Of a DNA stretch of 64,000 nucleotides, positions 24,977 through 33,915 are shown one piece after another. Within the stretch, counting starts at the first letter, position 1, and every line of letters starts with the position of its first letter. Source of the stretch: Tepidimonas alkaliphilus (GTDB taxonomy: Bacteria; Pseudomonadota; Gammaproteobacteria; Burkholderiales; Burkholderiaceae_C). Position numbers and translations under genes: made by a program. Location: assembly GCF_007556595.1 (NCBI RefSeq), contig NZ_VJNB01000003.1, forward strand, positions 1 through 64,000. Reading direction: 5' to 3'. The notes below the pieces were generated by a model. It had not been told where the DNA came from, made no database searches, and worked only from the letters and a program-made list of their open reading frames with translations.

Positions 24977-25360
24977 CTATGCTCCGCGCCACCACGTCCA
25001 CAGCGCCGCGCCCCACACTCCGCCGGCAAACAGCAGCGCCAGCAGCACGGCGGCGCTGCCCAGATCCTTGGCGCGCTTGGCCAGCGCGTGCCACTCCGGG
25101 CCGATGCGGTCCACCACCGACTCCACCGCGGTGTTGAGCAGCTCCACCACCCACACCGCGATCACCGCGCCGACCAGCAGCGCCATCTCCGCCCACGTGC
25201 GCCCGAGCTGCCAGGCCGCCGGCAGCAGCACCGCGCCGAGCACCAGCTCCTGCCGGAACGCCGGCTCGCGCCAGCCGGCGCGCAGGCCGTCGATCGAGTA
25301 GCGCAGCGCAAACAACAGCCGCATCAGGCCGCGGCGTTTGGGCGGGGGCGTGGGCGTCAT
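24977..25360 (-). CDS. dgkA: Diacylglycerol kinase DgkA
   Basis: 127 residues from ATG 25360, close to the 122 of E. coli DgkA; an upstream ATG adds a Pro/Ala-rich tail of 17 residues. Key residues are Glu32 and Glu38 in REPAFRQEL and Glu73, Asn76 and Glu80 in [16 protein letters not shown], followed by AKDLGSAAV, with three TM helices. The enzyme re-phosphorylates diacylglycerol to phosphatidate in the inner membrane. The convergent neighbour eptA produces diacylglycerol when it uses phosphatidylethanolamine, so the pair forms a recycling couple. Confidence 0.94.
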   Translation of the reverse strand: MTPTPPPKRRGLMRLLFALRYSIDGLRAGWREPAFRQELVLGAVLLPAAWQLGRTWAEMALLVGAVIAVWVVELLNTAVESVVDRIGPEWHALAKRAKDLGSAAVLLALLFAGGVWGAALWTWWRGA

Positions 25361-25440
25361 GGCTGGAGCGGGGGCTGCAGGTGACGGCGATTCTGGCATG
25401 GATGGGCGCACCCACGGCCTCCGCTATCCTAAGCGACCTG

Positions 25441-27852
25441 ATGGATACTCCAACCGCTTGGACTTCCCGCACCGCTGAAGATCAGGGCCAGCCCGTGGCC
25501 GACCTCGGCGCCTACGCCGAGCGCGCCTACCTCGAATACGCGCTCAGCGTCGTCAAGGGCCGCGCGCTGCCCGACGTCTGCGACGGCTTGAAGCCAGTGC
25601 AGCGGCGCATTCTCTACGCCATGCAGCGCATGGGGCTGGGCTGGGGCGGGCCCAACCGCAGCCAGCCGGCCAAGCCGGTCAAGAGCGCGCGCGTGGTCGG
25701 CGACGTGCTGGGGCGCTTTCACCCGCACGGCGACCAGGCCGCCTACGACGCGCTGGTGCGCATGGCGCAGGATTTCGCCCAGCGCTACCCGCTGATCGAC
25801 GGGCAGGGCAACTTCGGCAGCCGCGACGGCGACGGTGCCGCCGCGATGCGCTACACCGAGGCGCGTCTGAGCCGCATCAGCGCGCTGCTGCTCGACGAGC
25901 TCGACCAGGGCACGGTGGACTGGGTGCCGAACTACGACGGCTCCACCGAGGAGCCGCGCCAGCTGCCGGCGCGGCTGCCGTTCGTGCTGCTCAACGGCGC
26001 CAGCGGCATCGCCGTGGGGCTGGCCACCGAAATCCCGAGCCACAACCTGCGCGAGGTGGCCGACGCCTGCGTGGCGCTGATCCGCGACCCCGGGCTGCCG
26101 CAGGACGAGCTGCTGCAGCGCCTGCCAGGGCCGGACTTTCCCGGAGGGGCGCAGATCATCAGCAGCGCCGACGACATCCGCGCCGCCTACGCCAGCGGCC
26201 GCGGCAGCCTGAAGGTGCGCGCGCGCTGGGCAGTGGAGGAGCTGGCGCGCGGGCAGTGGCAGCTCGTCGTCACCGAGCTGCCGCCGGGGGTGAGCGCGCA
26301 GCTGGTGCTGCAGGAGATCGAGGAGCTGACCAACCCCAAGGTCAAGCCCGGCAAGAGGGCGTTGACGCAGGAGCAGCTGCAGCTGAAGGCCAGCCTGCTG
26401 GCGGTGCTGGAGGCGGTGCGCGACGAATCGAGCAAGGAGGCGCCGGTGCGGCTGGTGTTCGAGCCGCGCTCCAGCCGCATCGCGCAGGCCGAGCTCGTCA
26501 ACCAGCTGCTGGCGCACACGAGTCTGGAGACCTCGGTGCCGGTCAACCTGACGGTGGTCGGGCGCGACGGGCGGCCGACCTGCAAGCCGCTGCGCACGAT
26601 CCTGCTCGAGTGGATCGCGTTCAGGCGCGACACCGTCACGCGGCGCACGCGCCACCGGCTGCAGCAGGTGCTCGACCGCATCCACATCCTGGAGGGGCGG
26701 CAGGTCGTGCTGCTCAACCTCGACGAGGTGATCGCCATCATCCGCGCCAGCGACGAGCCCAAGCCCGCGCTGATGGCGCGCTTCGCGCTGACCGAGCGGC
26801 AGGCCGAGGACATCCTGGAGATCCGGCTGCGCCAGCTGGCGCGGCTGGAGGCGATCCGCATCGAGCAGGAGCTCACCGAGCTGCGCGCCGAGCAGACGCA
26901 GCTGGAGGAGGTGCTGGCCAGCCCCAAGAGCCTTGATCGCCTGCTGGTGCGCGAGATCGAGGCCGATGCCCGCGCGTTCGGCGACGCGCGCCGCACCCTG
27001 ATCCAGGCCGAGCGCCGCGCGGTGGCCGAGGTCAAGGTGATCGACGAGCCGGTGACGGTGATCGTCTCGCACAAAGGCTGGGTGCGCGCGCGCGGCGGCC
27101 ACGGGCACGACGCCGCGGCGTTCACCTTCAAGGCGGGCGATGCGCTCTACGCGGCGTTCGAGTGCAGGAGCGTGGACACCCTGGTGGCGCTGGGCCGCGA
27201 CGGGCGGGTCTGGAGCGTGCCGGTGGCGAGTCTGCCCAGCGCCCGCGGCGACGGCCAGCCGATCAGCGCCTTCCTCGACGTGGGCGGCAGCGGCGCGCCG
27301 CTGCACTACCTGGCGGGCCCGGCGTCCAGCCTGTGGCTGCTGGCCACCAGCGGCGGCTACGGCCTGCTGGCCAGCGTCGAGGACATGACGACGCGGCTGA
27401 AGGCCGGCAAGGCGTTCCTGACGGTGGCCGACGGCGAGACGGTCTGCCCTCCGAGCCCGGCGGGCGGCCACGGCCGCATCCAGTGGGCCACGGCGCAGGG
27501 CGTGGCCCAGCTTGCGCCGCAGGCCGATGGCGCCGCCGAAGGCGTGCGCGTGGCTTGCTTGAGCGAGCAGGGACGGGTGCTGGTGTTCGGTTTGCAGGAA
27601 CTGCGCCGCCAGGCCAGCGGCGGCCGCGGCCTGATGCTGATGAGCCTGGAGGACGGCGACCGCTTGGCCGGCGCGGTGGCGCTGCCGCCCGGCGCCGGGG
27701 TGCTGGTGGAGGGCGCCGGCCGCGGCGGCAAGCCGCGCGCGGAGACGCTGGGCGCGCGCGTGCTCGACCAGGCGCAGGCCGCGCGCGCCCGCAAGGGCCG
27801 TGAGGTGCGGCTGGGGTTCAAGGTGGCCCGGGTGTGGCCGGCGCTGGCGTAA
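25441..27852 (+). CDS. parC: DNA topoisomerase IV subunit A
   Basis: 803 residues; ParC breaks and rejoins DNA with ParE. The catalytic Tyr138 is in [11 protein letters not shown]; the winged-helix region [22 protein letters not shown] and the quinolone-region motif [15 protein letters not shown] are present. Where E. coli ParC has Ser80 and Glu84, this protein has Gln and Asp, which to my knowledge is usual in Burkholderiales rather than a resistance change. The C-terminal beta-pinwheel is present but degenerate. The start at 25441 (MDTPTAWTS) follows a TATCCT -10-like hexamer by 10 bases with no clear ribosome site. parE lies 7 kb upstream on the same strand. Confidence 0.95.
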   Translation: MDTPTAWTSRTAEDQGQPVADLGAYAERAYLEYALSVVKGRALPDVCDGLKPVQRRILYAMQRMGLGWGGPNRSQPAKPVKSARVVGDVLGRFHPHGDQAAYDALVRMAQDFAQRYPLIDGQGNFGSRDGDGAAAMRYTEARLSRISALLLDELDQGTVDWVPNYDGSTEEPRQLPARLPFVLLNGASGIAVGLATEIPSHNLREVADACVALIRDPGLPQDELLQRLPGPDFPGGAQIISSADDIRAAYASGRGSLKVRARWAVEELARGQWQLVVTELPPGVSAQLVLQEIEELTNPKVKPGKRALTQEQLQLKASLLAVLEAVRDESSKEAPVRLVFEPRSSRIAQAELVNQLLAHTSLETSVPVNLTVVGRDGRPTCKPLRTILLEWIAFRRDTVTRRTRHRLQQVLDRIHILEGRQVVLLNLDEVIAIIRASDEPKPALMARFALTERQAEDILEIRLRQLARLEAIRIEQELTELRAEQTQLEEVLASPKSLDRLLVREIEADARAFGDARRTLIQAERRAVAEVKVIDEPVTVIVSHKGWVRARGGHGHDAAAFTFKAGDALYAAFECRSVDTLVALGRDGRVWSVPVASLPSARGDGQPISAFLDVGGSGAPLHYLAGPASSLWLLATSGGYGLLASVEDMTTRLKAGKAFLTVADGETVCPPSPAGGHGRIQWATAQGVAQLAPQADGAAEGVRVACLSEQGRVLVFGLQELRRQASGGRGLMLMSLEDGDRLAGAVALPPGAGVLVEGAGRGGKPRAETLGARVLDQAQAARARKGREVRLGFKVARVWPALA

Positions 27853-27907
27853 AGGGGCGGCTCGCGCTAGACTTCCAAGCGACGTTGCACAGCACCGAAA
27901 GCCTGCG

Positions 27908-28501
27908 ATGAAAGCCGCTGCCCTGGCCTGGATCGACGAAGATGAGTACCTGCGCTGGGAGGCCGCGCAGCCGACCCGGCACGAGTATGTGGACGGTCAG
28001 ATCTACGCGATGACCGGCGCTTCGCTGCGTCACAACATCATCGCTGGCAACATCTACACCCTGCTGCGCCACCACCTGCGCGGCAGCCCGTGCCGCACCT
28101 TTCTCACCGACGTCAAGCTGCGTGTGGCCAAGCAGCGCAGTATCTACTATCCGGACGTGATGGTCACCTGCGATCCGCGCCACCAGCAGGTCGAGCCGGG
28201 TGACTTCATGGTCGAGCAGCCGCGGCTGGTGGTGGAGGTGCTGTCCACCACCACCGCCGCCACCGACCGGCGCGAGAAGTGGCACGCCTACCGCACGCTG
28301 CCGAGCTTGCAGGAATACGTGCTGATCGAGCAGGACCGCGCCGCCATCACCATCCACCGGCGCGACGGCGACATCGGCTGGCAGCGCATCGAGCTGCAGC
28401 CTGGCGACCCGGTGGAGTTCGCCAGCGTCGAGCTGGTGACGGACTTCGCCGCCATTTACGACGAAAGCGGCGTGCCGCTCAGCGACGACCCGCACGCCTG
28501 A
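27908..28501 (+). CDS. Uma2-family (DUF820) putative restriction-endonuclease-fold protein
   Basis: 197 residues. The Uma2/DUF820 layout is clear: EYLRWEAAQPTRHEYVDGQIYAMTGAS at the N-terminus, a core PD-(D/E)XK-like set comprising IYYPDVMVTCD (Asp) and PRLVVEVLS (Glu-x-Leu), and the downstream DRREKWHAYRTLPSLQEYVLIEQD. The family has a nuclease fold but no agreed biological role; it is abundant in cyanobacteria and sporadic in Burkholderiales. It stands alone between parC and a convergent RidA-like gene, with no methyltransferase or antitoxin beside it, so a restriction or toxin role has no contextual support. Confidence 0.85.
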   Translation: MKAAALAWIDEDEYLRWEAAQPTRHEYVDGQIYAMTGASLRHNIIAGNIYTLLRHHLRGSPCRTFLTDVKLRVAKQRSIYYPDVMVTCDPRHQQVEPGDFMVEQPRLVVEVLSTTTAATDRREKWHAYRTLPSLQEYVLIEQDRAAITIHRRDGDIGWQRIELQPGDPVEFASVELVTDFAAIYDESGVPLSDDPHA

Positions 28502-28523
28502 GCCACGCGCAGGCCGCCGACCT

Positions 28524-28994
28524 TCAGCGCAGCTCGGCGATCAGCTCGATCTCGACGCAGGCGCCCAGCGGCAGCTGCGCCACGCCGAAGGCGCTGCGCG
28601 CGTGCGCGCCAACCTCGGGGCCGAACACCTGCAGCAGCAGCTCCGAGCAGCCGTTGGTCACCAGGTGCTGTTCGGTAAACGTCGGCGTGGAGTTGACGAG
28701 GCTGAGCACCTTGACGATGCGCGCCACGCTGTCCAGGTCGGTGCCGGCGGCGCGGCAGGCCGCCTGCAGCGTGCCGAGCAAGTCGATCGCCACCGCGCGC
28801 GCGGCGGCCTGGCCTTCGGCGGTGGTCATCGTCGCCCCCAGCTGCCCGACCCACGGCTGGCCGCCACGCTTGGCGATGTGGCCGCTCAGGAACACCAGCT
28901 TGCCGGTCTGCACGAACGGCACGTAGGCCGCGGCCGGCACCGCCACCGGCGGCAGTTCGATGCCCAGCGTCTGCAGTCGCTCCAGCACGCGCAT
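28524..28994 (-). CDS. RidA/YjgF-family protein
   Basis: 156 residues, the longer (about 150) RidA subgroup. RidA proteins hydrolyse reactive enamines/imines or bind small ligands as trimers. Conserved features are GKLVFLSGHIAKRGGQPWVGQLG, the ARSAFGVAQLPLGACVEIELIAEL C-terminal block with the Arg of ARS that aligns with the RidA active-site Arg, and a mid-protein VARIVKVLSLVNSTPTFTEQH helix. The start is fixed by AAAAGGAG six bases upstream. It diverges from comEC, with a 94-base shared promoter region. Members of this subgroup are poorly characterised, so deaminase activity is not certain. Confidence 0.87.
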   Translation of the reverse strand: MRVLERLQTLGIELPPVAVPAAAYVPFVQTGKLVFLSGHIAKRGGQPWVGQLGATMTTAEGQAAARAVAIDLLGTLQAACRAAGTDLDSVARIVKVLSLVNSTPTFTEQHLVTNGCSELLLQVFGPEVGAHARSAFGVAQLPLGACVEIELIAELR

Positions 28995-29088
28995 GCGGTT
29001 CTCCTTTTTCGTTACGATGGATGGGGATTCAACGCCATTGTAAGAAGGCGTCGGCGGTGCAAGTCCGACCGGGGCGCCAGGGGAGGGC

Positions 29089-31587
29089 ATGGACAGAGAG
29101 GCGAAGCAGCTCGACGCAGCGGCCTGGTGGCGCGCCGCATGGGGGCCGGCGCTGCTCGGCTGGGTGGCTGGGCATGCGGCACAGCTGACGCAGACCGCGC
29201 TGTGGACGCCGGCGGCGTACGGCGCGGTGCTGCTGGCCGGGCTGGCGCTGCTGGCGTGGGCGCGCGGGCGCCGTGAGACCGGGCCCCGGGCGGCGCTTTC
29301 GGTGGCGCTGGCCCTCGCGCTCTTGGCGTGGGCGCACGCCGGTGGCCGCGCGGTGGAGCGCATGGCGCGGCTGTGGCCCGCGGCGCTGGATGGTGCTGTG
29401 GCGCCGGCGCGCTGGGTCGTCACCGGCCTGCCGCGCGAGGAGGCGCGCGCCACCACGTTCGAGGCGCGTCTGCTCGGCTGGGAAGCGGGCGCGCCCGCCG
29501 GCCTGCCGCCGCCGGATCGGGTCGGTGCGCTGCGGCTGACGTGGCGGGCTGCGCAGCCCGGGCAGGCCGCGCCGCGCGTGCGCCCCGGGGAGGTCTGGCG
29601 CGGCGTGCTGCGACTGCAGCGCCCGCGGGGGCTGGCCAACCCTTACGGGTTCGATGTGGAGACCTGGGCCTGGCGCGAGGGGATCGCCGCCACCGCCACC
29701 GTGCAGGCGCGCGGTGCGGCCCCGCCGCAGCGGCTGGCCGACGAGCCCGGGCAAGCCCCGGTGGCGCGCGCCCGCGCGGAGGTGCGCGCAGCGCTGCAGG
29801 CGCGGCTGCAGGGGTTCGACGACGCCAGCCGCGGCCTCGTCGTGGCCCTGGTCACCGGCGACCAGGCGGCGATCCCGCCGGCGCAGTGGGACGTGATCCG
29901 CGCCACCGGTGTGGCGCATCTGGTGGCGATCTCCGGCCTGCACGTGACGATGTTTGCGGCGCTGGCGCTAGGGGCGGTCGGCGCCGCGTGGCGCCGGCTT
30001 GGGGCGCGCTGGCCGGGGCTGATCCTGCGCGCGCCGACGCCGCTGGTGGCGAGTCTGGCCGCAGTGGCGCTGGCGGCGGCCTACGCGCTGTTCGCCGGCG
30101 GCGGCGTGCCGGCGCAGCGCACGGTGGCGATGCTGGCGCTGGTGCTGGGGCTGCGGCTGCTCGGGCGCAGCTGGCCGTGGCCGTGGGTGTGGCTGGCGGC
30201 GCTGGCCGCGGCGCTCGCGGTGGATCCTTGGGCGTGGCTGCAGCCGGGGTTCTGGCTCAGCTTCGTGGCGGTGGCGGTGCTGTTCGTGCGCGGGCACGGC
30301 GCGGCTGTGGCGCCGGACGGCCAGGGCCGGCTGCGCGCCTGGCTGCGCGAATTTTGGGGGGCGCAGTGGGCGGTGACGGTGGGGCTGGCGCCGCTGCTGC
30401 TGTTCTGGTTCGGGCAGGTGTCGCTGGTCGGCCTGCTGGCCAACGCGATCGCGATCCCGTGGATCACCTGGGGCGTGACGCCGCTGGCGCTGCTGGGCGT
30501 GGCGCTACCGCCGCTCGTGGACGCCGCGGCGTGGCTGGCGCGGGGGCTGTGGGCGCTGCTGGAACCGATGGCGCGCTGGCCCGCCGCCGTCTGGTCGCGG
30601 CCGGCGCTGCCGTGGGCGCTGGCGCTGGCCGGCACCGCCGGGGCGCTGGTGCTGCTGCAACGCGGGCCGTGGCCGCTGCGCGCCTGGGGCGGACTGTTGC
30701 TGTGGCCGGCGCTGGCGTTTCGCCCGGCGGCGCCGCCGCCGGGGACGTTCGAGGTGCTGCTGCCGGACGTCGGGCAGGGTTCGGCGGCGATCGTGCGCAC
30801 CGCGCGCCACACACTGGTGGTGGACACCGGCCCGCCCTTGCCCGGCGGCAGCGCCGCCGAGCGCGCGCTGCTGCCGTGGCTGCGGGCGCTTGGCGCGGTG
30901 CCGGATGCGGTGGTGCTCAGCCACGACGACGCCGACCACGCCGGCGGCTGGCCGGTGCTGGCGGCGGCCTACCCGCGCGCGGCGTGGTGGGCCCCCAACG
31001 GGCAGGCGCCGGCGGGGCTGCCGGTGGCGCAGCTGTGCGAGGCCGGCGTCGGCTGGGCATGGGACGGCGTGCCGTTCATCTTTCTCCACCCGCCGCCCGG
31101 CTGGGGCGGTGATCGCGACGGCAACGCGCGCTCCTGCGTGCTGCTGGTGGGCCGGGGAATCTCGGCGGCGCTGCTGCCGGGCGACATCCCGCAGGCGGTG
31201 GAGGCGGCGCTGGTGGCGGCCTACCCGGGGCTGCGCGCCGGGCTGCTGGTGGCGGCGCACCACGGCAGCCGCACCTCGACCTCGGCAGCGTGGCTGGATG
31301 CGCTGCAGCCGGCGCTGGTGGCGATCCAGGCCGGCTGGCGCAACCCCTACGGCCACCCGCACGCGGAGGTGCTGCGCCGGCTGCGCGAGCGGGGGCTGGC
31401 GGTGGCCGCCACGCCGGACTGCGGCGCGCTCACCTGGCGCAGCGACGCGCCTGGCCAGTGGCAATGCGAGCGCGCGCGGCGGCGCTTCTACTGGCAGGGC
31501 GGCGGCGTGATGCCCGAGACAGCAGCCGTCTTGACCGGCACCGCCGCCACCATGGCTGGGGACGACACGGCGCCGTCCAACAGGTAG
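29089..31587 (+). CDS. comEC: ComEC/Rec2 DNA-uptake channel
   Basis: 832 residues. An N-terminal DUF4131 region with TM helices and an OB-like periplasmic segment is followed by the Competence domain (LVTGDQAAIPPAQWDVIRATGVAHLVAISGLHV). The C-terminal metallo-beta-lactamase-like domain has the metal motif SHDDADHAGGW and AAHHGSRTSTS. ComEC carries transforming single-stranded DNA across the inner membrane. No other competence genes are in the window. The ATG at 29089 follows GGGGAGGGC. The last 100 bases overlap the 3' end of the convergent EAL gene, an unusually long tail-to-tail overlap. Confidence 0.92.
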   Translation: MDREAKQLDAAAWWRAAWGPALLGWVAGHAAQLTQTALWTPAAYGAVLLAGLALLAWARGRRETGPRAALSVALALALLAWAHAGGRAVERMARLWPAALDGAVAPARWVVTGLPREEARATTFEARLLGWEAGAPAGLPPPDRVGALRLTWRAAQPGQAAPRVRPGEVWRGVLRLQRPRGLANPYGFDVETWAWREGIAATATVQARGAAPPQRLADEPGQAPVARARAEVRAALQARLQGFDDASRGLVVALVTGDQAAIPPAQWDVIRATGVAHLVAISGLHVTMFAALALGAVGAAWRRLGARWPGLILRAPTPLVASLAAVALAAAYALFAGGGVPAQRTVAMLALVLGLRLLGRSWPWPWVWLAALAAALAVDPWAWLQPGFWLSFVAVAVLFVRGHGAAVAPDGQGRLRAWLREFWGAQWAVTVGLAPLLLFWFGQVSLVGLLANAIAIPWITWGVTPLALLGVALPPLVDAAAWLARGLWALLEPMARWPAAVWSRPALPWALALAGTAGALVLLQRGPWPLRAWGGLLLWPALAFRPAAPPPGTFEVLLPDVGQGSAAIVRTARHTLVVDTGPPLPGGSAAERALLPWLRALGAVPDAVVLSHDDADHAGGWPVLAAAYPRAAWWAPNGQAPAGLPVAQLCEAGVGWAWDGVPFIFLHPPPGWGGDRDGNARSCVLLVGRGISAALLPGDIPQAVEAALVAAYPGLRAGLLVAAHHGSRTSTSAAWLDALQPALVAIQAGWRNPYGHPHAEVLRRLRERGLAVAATPDCGALTWRSDAPGQWQCERARRRFYWQGGGVMPETAAVLTGTAATMAGDDTAPSNR

Positions 31588-33350
31588 AGTCCTTGGGCCG
31601 ACTGCTTGGCGTGGTGCTTGGCCAGCGCGGCGGCGGAGGCCACCGCCTCGGCCTGCCGGTATTGGCCCGGGTGCACGCGCACCACGCCGACCGCCAGGGT
31701 GGTGAGCGGGTGGAAACGCTGCACGCCGTGGCGATCCTCGGCCCAGATGCCGCCGGCGGCGCGCGCCGCCTCGTCGTACAGCAGCCGCGCCTGCTCGTTG
31801 AAGGTGCGGATCGCGCGCTCGATGCGCTCGGCCCAGTCGGGGCTCTGCATCAGCAGCACGAAGTCGTCGCCGCCGACGTGGCCGAGGAAATCCAGCCGCG
31901 TGTCGCACGCGGCGGCCAGGCACTTGGCCAGCAGCCGGATCATCTCGTCGCCGCGCCAGTATCCATACTGATCGTTGAACGCCTTGAAGTGGTTCAGGTC
32001 GGCGTAGCAGGCGATGAACGGCTCGCCGTGGTCGAGCAGCCGCTCGATGTGCATCGTCAGCGGCACGTTGCCCGGCAGCGCCGTCAGCGGGTTGGCGTGG
32101 CGCGCCGCCTCGATGCGCGCTTCGGTGACGCGGCGTACCAGCTGCTCGCTGGTGCCCAGGCCCCGGTAGCGGCCGTTTTCGGTCAGGATGAAGCCTTCGC
32201 GCAGGTAGCGCTGATCGGGCGAAGTCAGCACCTGGGTCAGCTGCTCGATCGGCGTATGAATCTCCACGCACAACGGCTGCGTGTTGGCGTGGATCAGCGC
32301 CGGGCGACGCCCATACAGCTCGCGAAAGTAGAGCTGGTTGAGCGACAGCTCCTGCAGCGTGTGGCGCGCGATCAGCCCGACCGGCCGCTGCTGTTCGTCC
32401 AGCAGCGCGATCGATTCCTGCTCCGGGTGCTGATGGAACAGCTCGGCCACTTGCGCGTGGCTGGCGTTGTGCGGCAGCGCTGGCGCCTCGATCAACAGCA
32501 TCTCGGCGGTCAGCCCGCGATTGGCGATGTGGCGGTCTTCCGGCAACACCACGATGTGACGCGCTTGCAGCGTGGCGTGCACTTCTTCCGGCAGGTTGCG
32601 CGCCAGCGCCGCAGCGGGGCGTCCCAACAGATACCCCTGCGCGAACGGGATGCCCAGGTCGCGCAGCACCAGCAACTCGTCGGTTTGTTCAACCCCTTCC
32701 GCGATCAGCCGCGAGCCGAACGTATCGGCCAGCTGCTGCAGCGCGCGCAAGGTTTTGAGCTTGTCGCCGACGCGGTGCACGTCGCGCACGAAATACTTGT
32801 CGATCTTGACAAACTCGGGCCGCAGCTCCGACCACAGTCGCAGGCTGGAGCGGCCGTCGCCGAAGTCGTCCAGCGCCAGCGTGGCGCCGGCCGCGCGCCA
32901 GCGCGCCAGCGCGCGCTGCACCGACTCCAAATCGTGCACGCGCTCGTGCTCGGTCAGCTCCAGCACCACGCCCGCCAGCGGCAGCCCGTCGCGGCGTGAG
33001 CACGGTTGCGGCACGGGACGGTCGGCCAATGCGGCCAGCGCTTCGGCGCTGAGGTTGACAAACAGCCGCCCGGCGCCGGCATCGCAGCATGCATCCAGCG
33101 CCAGCTGCACGCAGGCGTGCTCCAGCTCCAGCACGCAACCCTCTCGATGGGCGGCGGCAAACAGCTGGTCGGGCGTGCGCCAGGCGCAATCGGAGGGTGT
33201 GCGCACCAGCGCTTCGTGGCCAATGATGGCGCGCGTGGTCAAATCCACAATCGGCTGCCAGTGCATGCGCAGCCGACCCTGGCGCAACAGCAGGCGCACT
33301 GCGTGCGGATCCGGCGCTGAAACAGGGGCGGGAACCGGCAAGACCGTCAT
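31488..33350 (-). CDS. EAL-CBS-GGDEF cyclic-di-GMP protein, probable phosphodiesterase
   Basis: 620 residues. The EAL domain (about 16-260) looks complete: HEALVR (Glu46), FVNLSAEAL, ELTEHE, DDFGDGRSSL, VKIDKYF, AEGVEQTDE and QGYLLGRP. A CBS-like pair follows (about 275-400, with ESIALLDEQQRPVGLIARHTLQEL). The C-terminal GGDEF domain (about 440-600) has GGDDF in place of GG(D/E)EF and no RxxD inhibitory site at the usual distance. The likely activity is c-di-GMP hydrolysis regulated by nucleotide binding at CBS or GTP at the GGDEF domain. The start at 33350 leaves a short tail before the EAL fold. Its last 100 bases overlap comEC tail to tail. Confidence 0.88.
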   Translation of the reverse strand: MTVLPVPAPVSAPDPHAVRLLLRQGRLRMHWQPIVDLTTRAIIGHEALVRTPSDCAWRTPDQLFAAAHREGCVLELEHACVQLALDACCDAGAGRLFVNLSAEALAALADRPVPQPCSRRDGLPLAGVVLELTEHERVHDLESVQRALARWRAAGATLALDDFGDGRSSLRLWSELRPEFVKIDKYFVRDVHRVGDKLKTLRALQQLADTFGSRLIAEGVEQTDELLVLRDLGIPFAQGYLLGRPAAALARNLPEEVHATLQARHIVVLPEDRHIANRGLTAEMLLIEAPALPHNASHAQVAELFHQHPEQESIALLDEQQRPVGLIARHTLQELSLNQLYFRELYGRRPALIHANTQPLCVEIHTPIEQLTQVLTSPDQRYLREGFILTENGRYRGLGTSEQLVRRVTEARIEAARHANPLTALPGNVPLTMHIERLLDHGEPFIACYADLNHFKAFNDQYGYWRGDEMIRLLAKCLAAACDTRLDFLGHVGGDDFVLLMQSPDWAERIERAIRTFNEQARLLYDEAARAAGGIWAEDRHGVQRFHPLTTLAVGVVRVHPGQYRQAEAVASAAALAKHHAKQSAQGLYLLDGAVSSPAMVAAVPVKTAAVSGITPPPCQ

Positions 33351-33444
33351 GGTGAGCGCAAGAGAAACTTTTCTCAGCTTGCATCGTGAGGAAGGGGTGT
33401 GACGGCGTGATGACAAGGCGCGGCGGTCAGGCGCGTGGGCGGCA

Positions 33445-33900
33445 TCAATCGGTTCGACATGGACGCAGTCGAACCACCCCGCCGTGAGCCGAAGCTTGGG
33501 CCGGCAGTCGTTCTGCCAGTGGGGTGCAGCGGCCATCCAAACACAAGGCGTAGTCGGCTGTGTAGGCCGAATGGGCCAGCAGCAGTTGGGGCACGGGCTG
33601 GGGCGGCGTCCATTCGTAGCCCCCGTGGCGCCACAGGGCCTGCGGTGCGGGTTCCATTCCGGCACCGCTGCCCACCACCCGAGCGCGCAGCGGTTGCAGC
33701 GCCGAGAACTGGGCATCCGGCTGCGGCAGCGCGTAGGCTTCGATCCACTGCACCCGCTCGATTGAATGCATCCAGTGCAGTTCCACGATACGAGCGGGCC
33801 ACACCTGCTCGCCCGGTTGCGGCGCTTGCGGTGGAGTCTCATCGAGCGCGGCGGCGCTGGCCGCCCATGCGACGCACAGGGCCCACCACACCTCGGTCAC
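33445..33900 (-). CDS. DUF1850 protein, TRAP/TAXI-associated
   Basis: 151 residues beginning with a hydrophobic signal-like segment (WWALCVAWAASAAAL). The core shows the DUF1850 pattern LHWMHSIERVQWIEAYAL (H-S-hydrophobic-E motif) and, later, LRPCR. DUF1850 genes are found almost exclusively downstream of fused TRAP transporter permeases, as here, 15 bases after the permease stop. No ATG is available; the start is GTG 33900 with GAAGGGGG just upstream. Function is unknown; export to the periplasm and assistance to the importer are plausible. Confidence 0.8.
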   Translation of the reverse strand: MTEVWWALCVAWAASAAALDETPPQAPQPGEQVWPARIVELHWMHSIERVQWIEAYALPQPDAQFSALQPLRARVVGSGAGMEPAPQALWRHGGYEWTPPQPVPQLLLAHSAYTADYALCLDGRCTPLAERLPAQASAHGGVVRLRPCRTD

Positions 33901-33915
33901 CCCCCTTCGATACGG

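Noticed and set aside
25680-25780. Quinolone-resistance change in ParC (Gln and Asp at positions 80 and 84, E. coli numbering)
   Set aside because: These residues are, to my knowledge, usual in Burkholderiales ParC, so they are not evidence of a selected mutation.
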